Below are positions 8,033-17,624 of a stretch of 64,000 nt of DNA, piece after piece. Numbering within the stretch: the stretch's first letter is position 1; each line of letters begins with the position of its first letter. The notes under the pieces were generated by a model, which saw nothing but the letters and a program-made list of their open reading frames with translations, did not search any database and was not told where the DNA came from. The position numbers and the translations under genes were made by a program. Origin of the DNA: Anaerolineales bacterium (GTDB lineage Bacteria > Chloroflexota > Anaerolineae > 4572-78 > J111); NCBI GenBank assembly GCA_015075405.1, contig JABTUK010000001.1:558001-622000 (forward strand). Reading direction: 5' to 3'.

Positions 8033-9613
8033 TTACCCCTTTTTCACTGGGGCTTTTGCCTTTACCTGGACTTCAGGAAGATTTTTTGGGGGACTCAGGG
8101 GCAGGGTAAACCAAAAAGTTGCGCCCTGTCCAGGGCTGGCATCCACTCCAATCGCACCGAAATGAGCCTCAATAATTTTTTTACAAATCGCCAGGCCCAA
8201 GCCGGTTGATTTTTCGCCGCCGGTGGGTCGGGAGCTGATTTTACCAAAATTTTTAAAGAGATGTTGAATTTCATCCGGTTTAATACCCGGCCCCTGATCT
8301 TTAACCCCGATCCAAACATTGGCCCCGCGCTGCTCACCCATCAACTCAATGGTGGTCCCTGGCTCGGAATATTTGATGGCGTTGTCAATAAAATTAGAGA
8401 TAACCTGGCTGATTTTGATCCAGTCGCAGGGGCAGATTAAATCCTCCGCCGGAAGATGTTCACGCAGCCTGATCTTCTTTTTGTTGGCAATGTAGGTATA
8501 ATCACCGGCCTGCGTCCGCAAGAGTTGGCTTAAATTAACTAACTCCAGGTTTAGTGAAATTTGACCCAATTCAATGGAGGTCACATCCAATAATTCGTTG
8601 AGCAAGGTAAACATGCGGACAACGGTTGAATTAATGCTGGTCAGATATTTGCTCAAACTATCAGGGTCAATGCTTTGAATGTCTTCCAGCAGCACCTCCG
8701 AAAAACCTTTCAGTAAGGCCAGCGGGCCGCGCAACTCATGGGCTACCACGCCTAATAAAAGGCTGCGCTGACTAATATCACGGACTACGCTAATAATCTG
8801 GCCTTCCTCCTCCAAAAAAGAAGTTGCAATCTCGGTCCAAACCGGCTTATCCGATTTATGGCGCAGCAACTGCTCCAGACGCATCTGATTTTTACCCGCC
8901 TGGCGCATAACCGCCTGTTTTTGCGCAAAAGCCTCAAAACCGGCCTGATCCGGGTACAAAATGGGCAAGGTTTGATTGAGCAACTCTTCCGGTTCATAGC
9001 CCAAAATGTGATAAACGGCCTGGTTGACGTATTCAATCCTGTATTCAGGCAGCTTAATACTAAATACGGCATCGGCCATGGTGTTGGTCAGGTTGGTCAA
9101 AAAGTCCTGAGATTCACGCAGCGCCTGAGTCCGTTCGGCCACCCGCTGCTCCAGCTCCAGCCGGTATGATTCATTTTCCTTTTCCAGTCGCGCCTTGGTC
9201 AGGGCTAACCGTCGGTGCTCAACCGCGCGGGCCAGGGTTGATAGCAGTTCATCCTTGTTAATCGGTTTAGCCAGGTAATCATACGCCCCCAGGCGAATGG
9301 CTTCGGCGGCGGTTTCATAGGTGGGTTCGCCGGTCATCATTATCACCGGGGTATGGGGGTAATGTTGGCGGGTCCATTTTAAGGCGTGCAAGCCATTCCC
9401 GTCCGCTAAAATGATGTCGCACAAAACAGCATCACAATCGGTCATCAGGGTAATGAATTCCTCATAACTGCCGGCAGCAAAAACCTTATAGCCGGACCGC
9501 TGCAAACGCACTTGCAGCAGGTCGCGGATAGCCGGGTCGTCGTCCAAAACAGTAACGGTAGGCGGCTCCAGGCCAGCGGTGGGGAGGGGAGGCGCTGGAG
9601 GTGATGGGGTCAT
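8033..9613 (-). CDS. hybrid sensor histidine kinase (REC-PAS-HisKA-HATPase)
   Basis: 526 residues. An N-terminal receiver domain (about 18-130) has phosphoacceptor Asp66 in AVLCDIIL and the acidic DDD pocket. A coiled-coil linker (130-170), a PAS domain (about 172-285), HisKA with His292 in VVAHELRGPL, and an ATPase domain with N-box NFIDNAIKYS, G1 DQGPGI and G2 GLGLAI follow. It probably accepts phosphate on the receiver and signals through its own kinase core; the output partner is not in the window. The gene overlaps the upstream kinase as ATGA. Its stop codon lies inside the target duplication of MITE B. Confidence 0.93.
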   Translation of the reverse strand: MTPSPPAPPLPTAGLEPPTVTVLDDDPAIRDLLQVRLQRSGYKVFAAGSYEEFITLMTDCDAVLCDIILADGNGLHALKWTRQHYPHTPVIMMTGEPTYETAAEAIRLGAYDYLAKPINKDELLSTLARAVEHRRLALTKARLEKENESYRLELEQRVAERTQALRESQDFLTNLTNTMADAVFSIKLPEYRIEYVNQAVYHILGYEPEELLNQTLPILYPDQAGFEAFAQKQAVMRQAGKNQMRLEQLLRHKSDKPVWTEIATSFLEEEGQIISVVRDISQRSLLLGVVAHELRGPLALLKGFSEVLLEDIQSIDPDSLSKYLTSINSTVVRMFTLLNELLDVTSIELGQISLNLELVNLSQLLRTQAGDYTYIANKKKIRLREHLPAEDLICPCDWIKISQVISNFIDNAIKYSEPGTTIELMGEQRGANVWIGVKDQGPGIKPDEIQHLFKNFGKISSRPTGGEKSTGLGLAICKKIIEAHFGAIGVDASPGQGATFWFTLPLSPPKNLPEVQVKAKAPVKKG

Positions 9614-10893
9614 GCTCGGTCTCCTTCGGGAGTTTGATCGCTGCTAACCGGCAGGATCACCACAAATTCGGTAAAAACTCCCGGTTCGCTGGTAACTTCA
9701 ATTCGCCCCTGGTGGTTTTCTATGATTTTATGACTGATGCTCAACCCTAACCCGGTGCCTCGATTGGGCCGCTTGGTGGTAAAAAAAGGGGTAAAAAGCT
9801 GCTCAAGATAATCAGGCGCAATACCAGTACCTTCGTCACGCACTGTTAAATGCACCACCTGACGGGGTAACCCGCCATCCGAAGCGGAAACAACAGGCCA
9901 GCTATCCTGGCTCACTCGGGCGCTGATGGTGATACGTTTGTTTGGATTACTTTCTGGATACTTCTCATTAAGGGCGTCTTTGGCATTAAGCACCAAATTG
10001 AGCAACACTTGTTGAAGCTGCTGGCTGCTACCCTTAATGAAGGGTAAATTGGCCGGAATATCAACTTGAAGTTGAATATTGTGCTTTAGCAGCGACTGCC
10101 CGATCAGATTATGAACAAGCTGCCACACATGCTCCAGTTGGACAGAGGTGAAACGGGTATCATCGGGCCGGGCAAAGGTGAGTAAATTACGGACGATGGC
10201 GGCAATCCGATCAGATTGATTGATAATCGTTTGCAACATACCGTGTGAGGGATGGGTTGAAGGGGTGTCCTCCAGCATCAGGTCGGCGTATTCACGGATC
10301 ACAAAGATAGGGTTATTAATTTCGTGGGCTACTCCGGCCGCCAATTCGCCCACGGAAGCCAATTTGGCGCTTTGAAACATTTGGGCCTGAAGCATCGCTC
10401 GCTCGGCCTCGGCTTTTTTACGTTCGGTAATGTCACGTAAAACGCCTTGCGTCGCCAAACCACCCCGATAGGCCGGATACGAAACAGACAACTCAACCTC
10501 GATTTCACGACCGGCCTTATCCAGAGCAGTAAACTCATAACGCGGGGATAATTTTTCACCCTCACTTTCCTTTCTCGCCCGCTCTAAAACCAACCTACGG
10601 CTTTTGGGAGCAACAATATTAGTAAAGACAAAATCGGGCGAGTTGGCAGTGGCTTCGGTAACGCCAAAAAGTTCCTCAAACTTACGATTGACAATTTCAA
10701 AATGGTTGCCAAAAATCAAAAAAATAGCCTCATCAGATTGTTCAATCAAGGTGCGGTATTTTTCTTCGCTTTCTCGCAGGGTTGTTTCGGCCAGTTTTCG
10801 CTCGATTTCGGCCGCCTGCAATTGAGCGACTTGTTGGCGCAACCGCTGAATTTCAGCCAAAAGCTGCTGTTCCGTTTTTTCCGTGTCGTCCAT
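9610..10893 (-). CDS. PAS sensor histidine kinase
   Basis: 427 residues from MDDTEKTEQQ. This start is preferred over one at 10923 because GGACAGGAG lies just before it. An N-terminal coiled coil (about 1-45) leads into a PAS domain (about 45-170), then HisKA (GELAAGVAHEINNP) and HATPase_c (N-box LNLVLNAKDAL, G boxes DEGTGI and GTGLGLSI), the NtrB/ZraS-like arrangement. No membrane segment, so a cytoplasmic sensor. It overlaps the next kinase by ATGA, so the two are co-translated; phosphate could pass to that protein's receiver domain (inference). Confidence 0.93.
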   Translation of the reverse strand: MDDTEKTEQQLLAEIQRLRQQVAQLQAAEIERKLAETTLRESEEKYRTLIEQSDEAIFLIFGNHFEIVNRKFEELFGVTEATANSPDFVFTNIVAPKSRRLVLERARKESEGEKLSPRYEFTALDKAGREIEVELSVSYPAYRGGLATQGVLRDITERKKAEAERAMLQAQMFQSAKLASVGELAAGVAHEINNPIFVIREYADLMLEDTPSTHPSHGMLQTIINQSDRIAAIVRNLLTFARPDDTRFTSVQLEHVWQLVHNLIGQSLLKHNIQLQVDIPANLPFIKGSSQQLQQVLLNLVLNAKDALNEKYPESNPNKRITISARVSQDSWPVVSASDGGLPRQVVHLTVRDEGTGIAPDYLEQLFTPFFTTKRPNRGTGLGLSISHKIIENHQGRIEVTSEPGVFTEFVVILPVSSDQTPEGDRA

Positions 10894-11002
10894 TATAAAA
10901 CTCCTGTCCTTAAGACAGGCCAATAGCCCTTATAAAACCGACACCCATTGAAAATTATAACACCTGCGCCCCCAATTAACAGAGGATTGTCGCCCTGTTC
11001 AA

Positions 11003-11033
11003 AAAAAGTCCAGCTTGGTCAGGCTGGACTTTT
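11003..11033. terminator. hairpin between kinase operon and tRNA-Arg, bidirectional type
   Basis: AAAAGTCCAGC … GCTGGACTTTT. An A-run precedes and a T-run follows, so it can end transcripts from either side. On the minus strand it would terminate the tRNA-Arg transcript. Confidence 0.7.
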
Positions 11034-11074
11034 AGATCGGCGCTATTCTGTGGCATTGACTCGATTAAAAAATA

Positions 11075-11148
11075 TACCTCCGGAGGGATTTGAACCCCCA
11101 ACCCTCAGTTCCGAAGACTGATGCTCTATCCAATTGAGCTACGGAGGC
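11075..11148 (-). tRNA. tRNA-Arg(TCG)
   Basis: Cloverleaf on the minus strand: acceptor GCCTCCG/CGGAGGT (terminal G-U pair), D-loop AGCTCAATTGG, anticodon loop CTTCGGA giving anticodon TCG, and T-loop GGTTCAAATC. CCA is not encoded. Confidence 0.95.
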
Positions 11149-11220
11149 AAACTCAGATTTAATTTTTATTATACTGTTACCCGCATTTGTGTCAAAACTG
11201 TATTGTGAGGCGATGAAGCA

Positions 11221-11290
11221 AGAAAATAGAAGATGGATAACAGTTCTTCCTTCATCCTCTATCTACTATCCTCAATCCTCTATTCTCTGT
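11221..11290. repeat. word-reiterated hairpin (AGATGGATA type)
   Basis: Left arm AGAAAATAGAAGATGGATAA; right arm CATCCTCTATCTACTATCCT and onward. Same word family as 35903-35981 and 46640-46720. It sits between tRNA-Arg and the 3' end of the next minus-strand gene. Confidence 0.5.
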
Positions 11291-11293
11291 CTT

Positions 11294-11656
11294 TCAGTGT
11301 TTCATTGAAACAAGGTTTTTCTTGATAAGTTCGCCGTGGGCGCGTTTGGCTACAGCCAGATTGGGCGCAGCCTGGAGCATAGCCTGGAGCGTTTTACCGG
11401 CGGCAGCCCAATTAGGACCATTGTTCATGTAGGTATGCAGCAGGTACCCCTGAGGGCATTGGTAAATATCGTAGCAGTTAACATCCCGACCAAAGCCATG
11501 GCCTTCAACAATGCGATGACCTTCAAAGCTAACCCGGTTGCCATCAACGGCAGTAATGGTACTGACTTTCTGAATGGCCTGTTTTACTTGCTCCGCCGAG
11601 TCGCTTTCCAATTCGATAAAACCGTCCCCTCGACGGGCCGCTTCTATTTTCTCCAT
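11294..11656 (-). CDS. hypothetical protein
   Basis: 120 residues, soluble, not recognised. Two Cys (VNCYDIYQCPQG) lie mid-protein. The sequence looks like a compact alpha/beta domain with a lysine-rich C-terminus. An SD (GGAG) precedes the ATG. It lies 16 bp downstream of a small membrane-protein gene and may belong to the pyk operon (minus strand, close spacing). Confidence 0.7.
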   Translation of the reverse strand: MEKIEAARRGDGFIELESDSAEQVKQAIQKVSTITAVDGNRVSFEGHRIVEGHGFGRDVNCYDIYQCPQGYLLHTYMNNGPNWAAAGKTLQAMLQAAPNLAVAKRAHGELIKKNLVSMKH

Positions 11657-11672
11657 GTTGTCACTCCGTTGA

Positions 11673-12137
11673 TTAGATTGATACGGTGGAAAATCCTTTT
11701 TTGTGCTGCTGCCGCTGAAACCAGATGGCGCCCCCCACGGCTCCTAACCCGGCAATCAGCGCCAAGTTTAGCAAACTGCACATCGAGTTAGCCATTAAGG
11801 TAGTTTGCCAATACTCATCGGGATTGGGAAATTGAGTAAAGCCAAACTCCTTAAAAAGCGCAGGTAATTCTTCCCAGTTTGTAACCAGAATACCATTAAC
11901 TACTGCTGCCAGCATTTGCCCCAACAAAGCCCCAAAGCCAGTCATGGCCCCGGCAATTGCTCCCTTCCCCAGACTGGCCTCAAACTTGAGGGGGTGGTCA
12001 AACCGATTGGCCAGGTAGCCCACACTAAGACCCAACAAAGGGGTAAAACATAAGGTGCAAAAAGGCGAAATGAGGGTGATACTCATCACATAAATAAAAC
12101 CAATCACCAGCCCCAGCAAGCCGGCTTTAATCATCAT
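11673..12137 (-). CDS. small multi-pass membrane protein
   Basis: 154 residues with about four hydrophobic helices (roughly 5-20, 25-45, 62-85 and 118-140). The first pair is joined by FCTLCF, giving two closely spaced Cys; a Gly-rich helix follows (GKGAIAGAMTGFGALLG). Not recognised as a named family. It overlaps the last 11 nt of pyk, so it is probably co-transcribed with it. Confidence 0.72.
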   Translation of the reverse strand: MMIKAGLLGLVIGFIYVMSITLISPFCTLCFTPLLGLSVGYLANRFDHPLKFEASLGKGAIAGAMTGFGALLGQMLAAVVNGILVTNWEELPALFKEFGFTQFPNPDEYWQTTLMANSMCSLLNLALIAGLGAVGGAIWFQRQQHKKGFSTVSI

Positions 12138-13608
12138 GAACCTCTGGATCAGAAGTTGGGGTTATAATCTGCTCCACCTTCAGCATGTTGGTTCGACCGG
12201 CGGTGCCATAAGGTGTGCCGGCGGTAATGACAATGGTTTCACCCGAAGCAGCAATTCCCCGGTGGAGCACGTGGTCAAAGGCCAGAGTCACCATATGATG
12301 GGTGTTACGAATGCTCTCCACCAGATCGCTTTCGACGCCCCAGGTTAAAGCCAGCCGCCGCCGGCTGACCGGATGAGAGGTCAGCGCCAGCACCGGAATA
12401 AGCGGGCGGTGACATGACACCCGCCGGGCGGTCGCCCCCGTAGTGGTGTGGATCACAATCGCCTTGGCGTCAATAGCCTGAGCCACTACCTGGCTGGCGT
12501 AGGCAACATTGGCATCTATCCCACGCGGCGAGTCCACTTCGGGCCAGCAGGGCAGCTCGCCGCTCAGGCAAGCCTGCTCGGTGCGCAGGGCGATCGCGGC
12601 CATGGTGGCAATGGTTTCAGCAGGATATTTGCCAATCGCCGTTTCACCGGAGAGCATCAAGGCATCGGTGCCATCCAGAATGGCATTGGCTACGTCGGTA
12701 GCTTCAGCGCGGGTGGGCTTGTGTGATTCAAGCATCGACTCCAGCATTTGAGTGGCGGTAATCACCGGAATCGCCGCCCGGCGGCAGGCCGAAATAATTC
12801 GCTTCTGGGCAATAGGCACATCCTGAATACTCATCTCCAGGGCCAAATCACCCCGCGCCACCATAACGCCGTATGCCTCTCGCACAATCGCCTCAATATC
12901 GTCCAGCGCCCCCTTTTTTTCAATTTTGGCAATGACGGGGATTTTGACCCCTTCACTGGCCAGATAAGCGTTGAGCTGGCGCACATCGTTAGCCGACTGG
13001 ACAAAAGAGAGCGCCAGAAAGTCAAACTGGTGGGCAATAGCAAAATCAACATCAGCGTAATCTTTTTTGGTAATCGAGGGCAGGTTGACCCGCAGCCCCG
13101 GCAAATTAATTCCCCGGTGGCTAGAAAGCCGGCCGCCTTGCCGCACCCGACAAATCACATCGCCGTTTCCTTTGATTTCCTCCACCTGCAGTTCAAGGTT
13201 GCCGTCATCGAGCAGTAGCAGGCTGCCCACACGGGCGTCGCCGGCTAATTGAGAAAAGCTAACCGAAATTTGTTGGGGCGTACCGATCACCGGCTGCGGC
13301 GTTAATACAATTTTTTGGCCGGCGACCAGTTCAATCGAGCCATTTTCCATTTCGCCCACCCGGATGCGGGGACCGCGCAAATCGCCCAAAATGGCAATCG
13401 GTACATTCAACTCATCGCTCAGGCGGCGCACCAGTTCCACCAGCGGGCCTAATGTTTCTGGCTGGCTGTGGGAAAAGTTAATGCGGACAACATCCAGCCC
13501 GGCCAAAATCATTTGGCGCAGCGCCTCTTCGTTAGCGCTGGCCGGCCCCAGCGTTGCCACAATTTTTGTTCTTTTGGGAGGACGACGATTTTCAATCTTA
13601 ATTGACAT
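12127..13608 (-). CDS. pyk: pyruvate kinase
   Basis: 493 residues. It converts phosphoenolpyruvate and ADP to pyruvate and ATP. TKIVATLGPAS opens the barrel; the active-site signature is IPVIAKIEKKGALDDIEAI with catalytic Lys, followed by GVMVARGDLALE and ATQMLESM. The B domain lies between about residues 80 and 180, and the C-terminal domain (about 360-480) is present. The start has AGGTAGG at 5-11 nt upstream. A TATAAT-like box lies at about 13643-13648 (minus). It heads a minus-strand group with two small unknown genes. Confidence 0.97.
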   Translation of the reverse strand: MSIKIENRRPPKRTKIVATLGPASANEEALRQMILAGLDVVRINFSHSQPETLGPLVELVRRLSDELNVPIAILGDLRGPRIRVGEMENGSIELVAGQKIVLTPQPVIGTPQQISVSFSQLAGDARVGSLLLLDDGNLELQVEEIKGNGDVICRVRQGGRLSSHRGINLPGLRVNLPSITKKDYADVDFAIAHQFDFLALSFVQSANDVRQLNAYLASEGVKIPVIAKIEKKGALDDIEAIVREAYGVMVARGDLALEMSIQDVPIAQKRIISACRRAAIPVITATQMLESMLESHKPTRAEATDVANAILDGTDALMLSGETAIGKYPAETIATMAAIALRTEQACLSGELPCWPEVDSPRGIDANVAYASQVVAQAIDAKAIVIHTTTGATARRVSCHRPLIPVLALTSHPVSRRRLALTWGVESDLVESIRNTHHMVTLAFDHVLHRGIAASGETIVITAGTPYGTAGRTNMLKVEQIITPTSDPEVHDD

Positions 13609-13774
13609 GATCCTACCTGAAATAAAGACCTACCCTATTTTGAACTATTATAATAACATTAAGCGCAGTGATTCGCAATGCCATTTGGACAGGATTGACG
13701 GGCCGGGCTTTCCATGCTAAATTTGGTTATCTGAATTCAATGCTTTTATTTTCAAAAGAAAGATAGGCATCTCA

Positions 13775-14320
13775 ATGATTAATCTATGGCGTGAATTAGA
13801 GCCAGGCCCCAGCATCCCCGATATTATTTATGTGATTGTTGAAATTTCCAAAGGTTCACGAAACAAGTACGAGTACGGCAAAGAAATCGGCGTCATCAAG
13901 CTGGACCGGGTGTTGTTTTCATCGCTCCACTATCCGGGCGATTATGGATTTATTCCCCGTACTCTTTATGATGATGGCGACCCGCTGGATGTCCTGGTGA
14001 TGGTCACTGAACCGACCTTCCCTGGCTGTATTATCGAAGCCCGGCCCATTGGCTTATTCAGAATGCTCGACCAGGGTGTGCCCGACGACAAAGTTCTGGC
14101 TGTACCGGCCCGCGACCCCATTTTTGCCGATTATCAGGATATTAAAGATATTCCCCAACACTTTTTAAAAGAAGTGGCCCACTTTTTTGAGGTTTACAAA
14201 GATTTGGAAGGCAAGCGAGCCAAACCCGTCGGCTGGGAGCCGGCGCTGGTAGCCAAAACAGAAATTTCGCGCTCTATCGAACTGTACCGAGAAAAATACA
14301 GCCGGGGGATGCGGATATAA
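13775..14320 (+). CDS. ppa: inorganic pyrophosphatase (family I)
   Basis: 181 residues. It hydrolyses pyrophosphate to phosphate in the cytoplasm. The family signature DDGDPLDVLV supplies the metal-binding Asp residues; the substrate-binding KYEYGKEIG and LHYPGDYGFIP segments and GLFRMLDQGVPDDKVLAV are present. It is divergent from pyk with about 165 bp between, and is followed by a PT-rich lipoprotein gene. Confidence 0.96.
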   Translation: MINLWRELEPGPSIPDIIYVIVEISKGSRNKYEYGKEIGVIKLDRVLFSSLHYPGDYGFIPRTLYDDGDPLDVLVMVTEPTFPGCIIEARPIGLFRMLDQGVPDDKVLAVPARDPIFADYQDIKDIPQHFLKEVAHFFEVYKDLEGKRAKPVGWEPALVAKTEISRSIELYREKYSRGMRI

Positions 14321-14393
14321 CTCCTCAAAAGTTCTTACCCGAGCCTAAACCTGGGGTGAAGCCTGCTAGTCTTACGCCTCATGCCAATCGTCC

Positions 14394-15188
14394 ATGATCC
14401 TCAAACACTTTCCTTTTAACACGCTAACCTATTCTCCCCGATTGCGCCCCCTGTGGGTGCTGGGGCTTCTGGCAGCAACCACGCTGGCCTGTGTTACCAA
14501 TACTCCGGTGGCCCAAGTTGCCACGCCGCGGCCTACCCGCACGCCGCTGCCCACCTTTACCAATACCCCTATTCCTCCCACTCCGACGATTACGCCTACG
14601 TTCACCGATACCCCCATTCCCACCGACACCCCCGTTCCCACCGACACACCGCTGCCGCCCACCGACACGCCCGTTCCCACCGACACCCCATTGCCAACCC
14701 AGCCGCCCCCCCCACCGCCCACCAATCCACCCCCGCCGCCGCCCACCGACACCCCGCTTCCCGCCCCGACGGCTGCCCCGGTCAATACCTCGCCCATTGC
14801 CACACCGACCAATACCCCTGAACCGGACACACCTCCAGGACGGTATGAAATAGACACCGAGCAAAATAAGAATGACTGCGCGAATATTGGGGTTTATGGC
14901 AAAGTGAGAGAAAAAGGCAGCGACCGGCCAGTTCAGTTTGTTACCATTGAAGTCAAAGGGGATGACAATGACTTTAAAGGGCCTTACATTGGCAAAAGCA
15001 ATAAAGATGGCCGGTATGATATTTTTATTACGGGGATAGACAACGAGGATGTTGACGGGACCAAGTTTAAGGCCAAAGTCGTGGGGGCCGGGGTGGAGTC
15101 AGAAGATACCGCCGAATGGACTGTCAGCACCGATTGCAAGGACGACGAGGCCATCCAGGTTTACGAAATCAACTGGAATAAAAAGTAA
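14394..15188 (+). CDS. PT-rich lipoprotein, hypothetical
   Basis: 264 residues. The N-terminal hydrophobic stretch ends in a lipobox with Cys33 (TTLAC), so it is probably an anchored lipoprotein. Residues 45-150 are a Pro/Thr linker of repeated [14 protein letters not shown] units, encoded by correspondingly repetitive DNA. The C-terminal 110 residues form a small acidic domain ([14 protein letters not shown] … [13 protein letters not shown]) resembling carboxypeptidase-regulatory or Ig-like folds. The linker type is typical of secreted Chloroflexota proteins. No good SD precedes the ATG. It lies 11 bp upstream of dcd. Confidence 0.78.
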   Translation: MILKHFPFNTLTYSPRLRPLWVLGLLAATTLACVTNTPVAQVATPRPTRTPLPTFTNTPIPPTPTITPTFTDTPIPTDTPVPTDTPLPPTDTPVPTDTPLPTQPPPPPPTNPPPPPPTDTPLPAPTAAPVNTSPIATPTNTPEPDTPPGRYEIDTEQNKNDCANIGVYGKVREKGSDRPVQFVTIEVKGDDNDFKGPYIGKSNKDGRYDIFITGIDNEDVDGTKFKAKVVGAGVESEDTAEWTVSTDCKDDEAIQVYEINWNKK

Positions 15189-15199
15189 AAGGAGAGTTT

Positions 15200-15757
15200 A
15201 TGAGTATCAAACCCGATCATTGGATTGAAAAAATGGCGCAGGAATACGGCATGATCGAACCCTTTGAGTCAAGCCAGGTGAAAGAGGGGGTCATTTCCTA
15301 CGGCGTCTCCTCCTATGGCTACGATATTCGCGTGGCCGACGAGTTCAAAATCTTCACCAATGTCAATACCACCGTCGTAGACCCAAAACATTTTGACAAC
15401 CGTTCCTTTGTCGAGTTCAAGGGCGAGGTTTGCACCATTCCGCCCAACTCGTTTGCCCTGGCCCAAACCGTCGAGTACTTCCGCATCCCCCGTGATGTTC
15501 TGACCCTATGCGTCGGCAAGTCAACCTATGCCCGCTGCGGCATCATTGTCAATGTGACCCCCTTTGAGCCGGAATGGGAAGGCTTTGTCACCCTGGAAAT
15601 TTCCAACACCACCCCCCTGCCTGCCCGCATTTACGCCAACGAAGGCATTGCCCAGGTGATCTTCTTTCAGGCCGACGAAGTCTGCCGCACCTCTTATGCC
15701 GACAAGAAGGGCAAATACCAGAAGCAGATCGGCATTACGCTGCCGAAAGTAGGCTGA
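15200..15757 (+). CDS. dcd: dCTP deaminase
   Basis: 185 residues. It deaminates dCTP to dUTP for dTMP synthesis. Conserved segments include SSYGYDIRV, the nucleotide-binding [10 protein letters not shown], and the catalytic-Glu region [17 protein letters not shown] followed by [16 protein letters not shown] precedes the ATG. The gene stands behind the lipoprotein gene and is closed by a terminator at 15788-15824. Confidence 0.96.
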   Translation: MSIKPDHWIEKMAQEYGMIEPFESSQVKEGVISYGVSSYGYDIRVADEFKIFTNVNTTVVDPKHFDNRSFVEFKGEVCTIPPNSFALAQTVEYFRIPRDVLTLCVGKSTYARCGIIVNVTPFEPEWEGFVTLEISNTTPLPARIYANEGIAQVIFFQADEVCRTSYADKKGKYQKQIGITLPKVG

Positions 15758-15787
15758 CCGCAGACAGCAGACAGCCACAGGAAATAA

Positions 15788-15824
15788 AAAGAGCTGTAAG
15801 GCCGTTGTGCTTACAGCTCTTTTA
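15788..15824 (+). terminator. rho-independent terminator after dcd
   Basis: AAAAGAGCTGTAAG … CTTACAGCTCTTTTA, a 10-bp stem with a GCCGTTGTG loop. It could work in both directions, for dcd and for the convergent methylase remnant. Confidence 0.85.
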
Positions 15825-15838
15825 TGTTAATATAGATG

Positions 15839-16117
15839 TTATAAATTCAAAGCTATTTGCCCTGACTCTAATTTTTGGTATGGCTGAAGGGGTGGTGAGA
15901 AATTTGTAATGAGCACTTCCTTGTTAAGCGTCCGTTTGGTATCGTTTTTCTTGACCCGCATCCCCGAAAACGATTGCACGGAGATAATGTTACAGCCATC
16001 ATACAGGCTGTGAATTTCTGGCATATCGTAAGAAGATAAAATCCACTTACATTTTGAGGCGCGAAGGCGGTCGGCTAACTGCCAGTGGTCATCCCAACTC
16101 CGCATGTTGTGCAGATA
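15839..16117 (-). pseudogene. methylase fragment, C-terminal
   Basis: Continues YLHNMRSWDDHWQLADRL to the natural stop at 15839. A longer frame up to 16171 reads into the IS630-type terminal repeat and is not original coding sequence. Confidence 0.85.
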
Positions 16118-17272
16118 TACTGGAAACGGGTTAAAACTGGACTTTTTTGACGTGATCAATAATATCCTCAAGTAGTCTGAAGGCTATGTATCGGCCAATG
16201 ATAGGGAGCGGAAAGTGATCACGATAGAATTTAGTCCAGCCGACATCGAAGCTTTGGAATACGAACGGTATCATCATCCTCACCCCAAAGTTCAAAAGAA
16301 AATGGAAGCGGTGTACTTGAAAAGTCAGGATGTTAAACCCGGCCAAATTTGTCGGCTCTGCCGTATCTGCAAAACGACCCTGACAACCTATTTGGATCAG
16401 TACCAAGCTGGTGGCTTAGAACGGCTCAAAGAACTGGAGTATCAGGGTCAACCCAGTGAATTGAACCAACACAGCACTACCCTGGAAGCCTACTTTAAGG
16501 AACACCCACCCCGCAGCACCGCCGAAGCCTGCTGCAATTGAAAACTGACCGGTCTCAAACGCAATCCGACCCAGGTTCAAGCCTTTATGAAGCGTTTAGG
16601 ACTAAAATGCCGCAAAGTGGGCTTTGTGCCCGGGCGAGCGACGGATCCGGACAAACAGGCCGAGCAGGAAAGCTTCCGGGTCAATCTGTTGGAACCGCGC
16701 CTACAGCAAGCCCAGGCTGGACAACGAGTGGTTTTGTTTATGGATGCCGCCCACTTTGTCTACGGCGTCTTCTTGGGCCTGGTTTGGTGTTTTGTCCGCT
16801 TGTTTATGCCCTCGCCCGCAGGTCGCAAGCGGTTCAATGTCTTGGGAGCCATTAACGCTGTGACCAAAGAAGTCTTGACCGTGACTAATGAAACCTATAT
16901 CAATGCCGAAAGCGTCTGTTTGTTGCTGTCCGACATTGCCCAACGCTATGGGACCCATTCCGATCACCCTGGTCTTGGACAATGCCCGTTATCAAAAGTG
17001 TGCTTTGGTTTTGGATCACGCCGCCTCCTTGAAGATCGAATTGTTGTTTTTACCCGCCTATTCGCCTCAGTTGAACTTGATCGAACGCTTGTGGCGTTTT
17101 GTGCGTAAAGAGTGTTTGTACTCCAAGTATTATGCCGATTTCGCCACTTTCAAACAGGCCATTGCCACTTGTATTGAAACCGCCCACACTGAGCATCGAG
17201 AAGAACTGGACACCCTGTTGGCCTGGAACTTTCAGTCTTTCAAAAAAGTCCAATTCTTACCCGTTTAGAGTA
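16118..17272 (+). mobile_element. IS630-family insertion sequence
   Basis: About 1155 bp. Imperfect terminal inverted repeats of about 33 bp share TACT, AAACGGGT and TGGACTTTTTTGA. It is flanked by TA at 16116-16117 and 17273-17274, the target duplication typical of IS630/Tc1. It sits inside the methylase gene in the opposite orientation. Confidence 0.88.
16215..17268 (+). pseudogene. IS630-type transposase, interrupted
   Basis: Helix-turn-helix N-terminus (residues 1-100), then a DDE core with VVLFMDAAHF, ITLVLDNARYQ and SPQLNLIERLWRFVRKE. The first frame ends at a TGA (16539-16541), after which the same frame continues with KLTGLKRNPTQVQAFMKRLG. Near 16945-16955 a shift to the next frame is needed to reach the second Asp. 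Two lesions make a decayed transposase more likely than programmed frameshifting. All three DDE residues survive in the pieces. Confidence 0.85.
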
Positions 17273-17624
17273 TAATTACAGCCGTTGTCAGGATAAGGGG
17301 GATCAATGTACATCACGGTGTTAGGGCGGTCATAACGGTCAAAACAGGCTTTCCAATCCAAGTTTTCGATAATAACTTTTTGTAAGCGTTCATAAACCGG
17401 CTCAATCCGCTGCCTCAGGTATTTTAACGCTCCAATAAGCCGGTTGCCATGCCCGCCATCACTAATGCTGGTTTGAAAGCGAGGGTAATTCAGTTCACCG
17501 CCCCAACCGGCCATTAAAATATAGTAAAAACGGTGTGCCCGTTCAATATCGGATAATTTTGAGGTATCTAAATTTGCCAGGCGTTCAAACTCGGCTCGAG
17601 AGACCAATTCCCATTCAAAAGAAT
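17273..17624 (-). pseudogene. methylase fragment, middle with DPPY
   Basis: Begins ATTCTTTTGAATGG after the IS5-type element, reading SFEWELVSRAEFERLANL, and runs to DPPYPDNGCNY at the edge of the IS630-type element. It includes the target-recognition part with WGGELNYPRFQTSISDGG. Confidence 0.88.

Noticed and set aside
14424..14864. Long frames on both strands over the PT-rich lipoprotein linker
   Set aside because: They are shadows of repetitive coding DNA (TDTPVP units). Gly/Arg-only or Val/Gly-only compositions are not credible proteins.
16539..16955. Programmed frameshifting or recoding in the IS630-type transposase
   Set aside because: One in-frame TGA plus a separate frameshift, with no slippery heptamer seen at either place, is better explained by decay.
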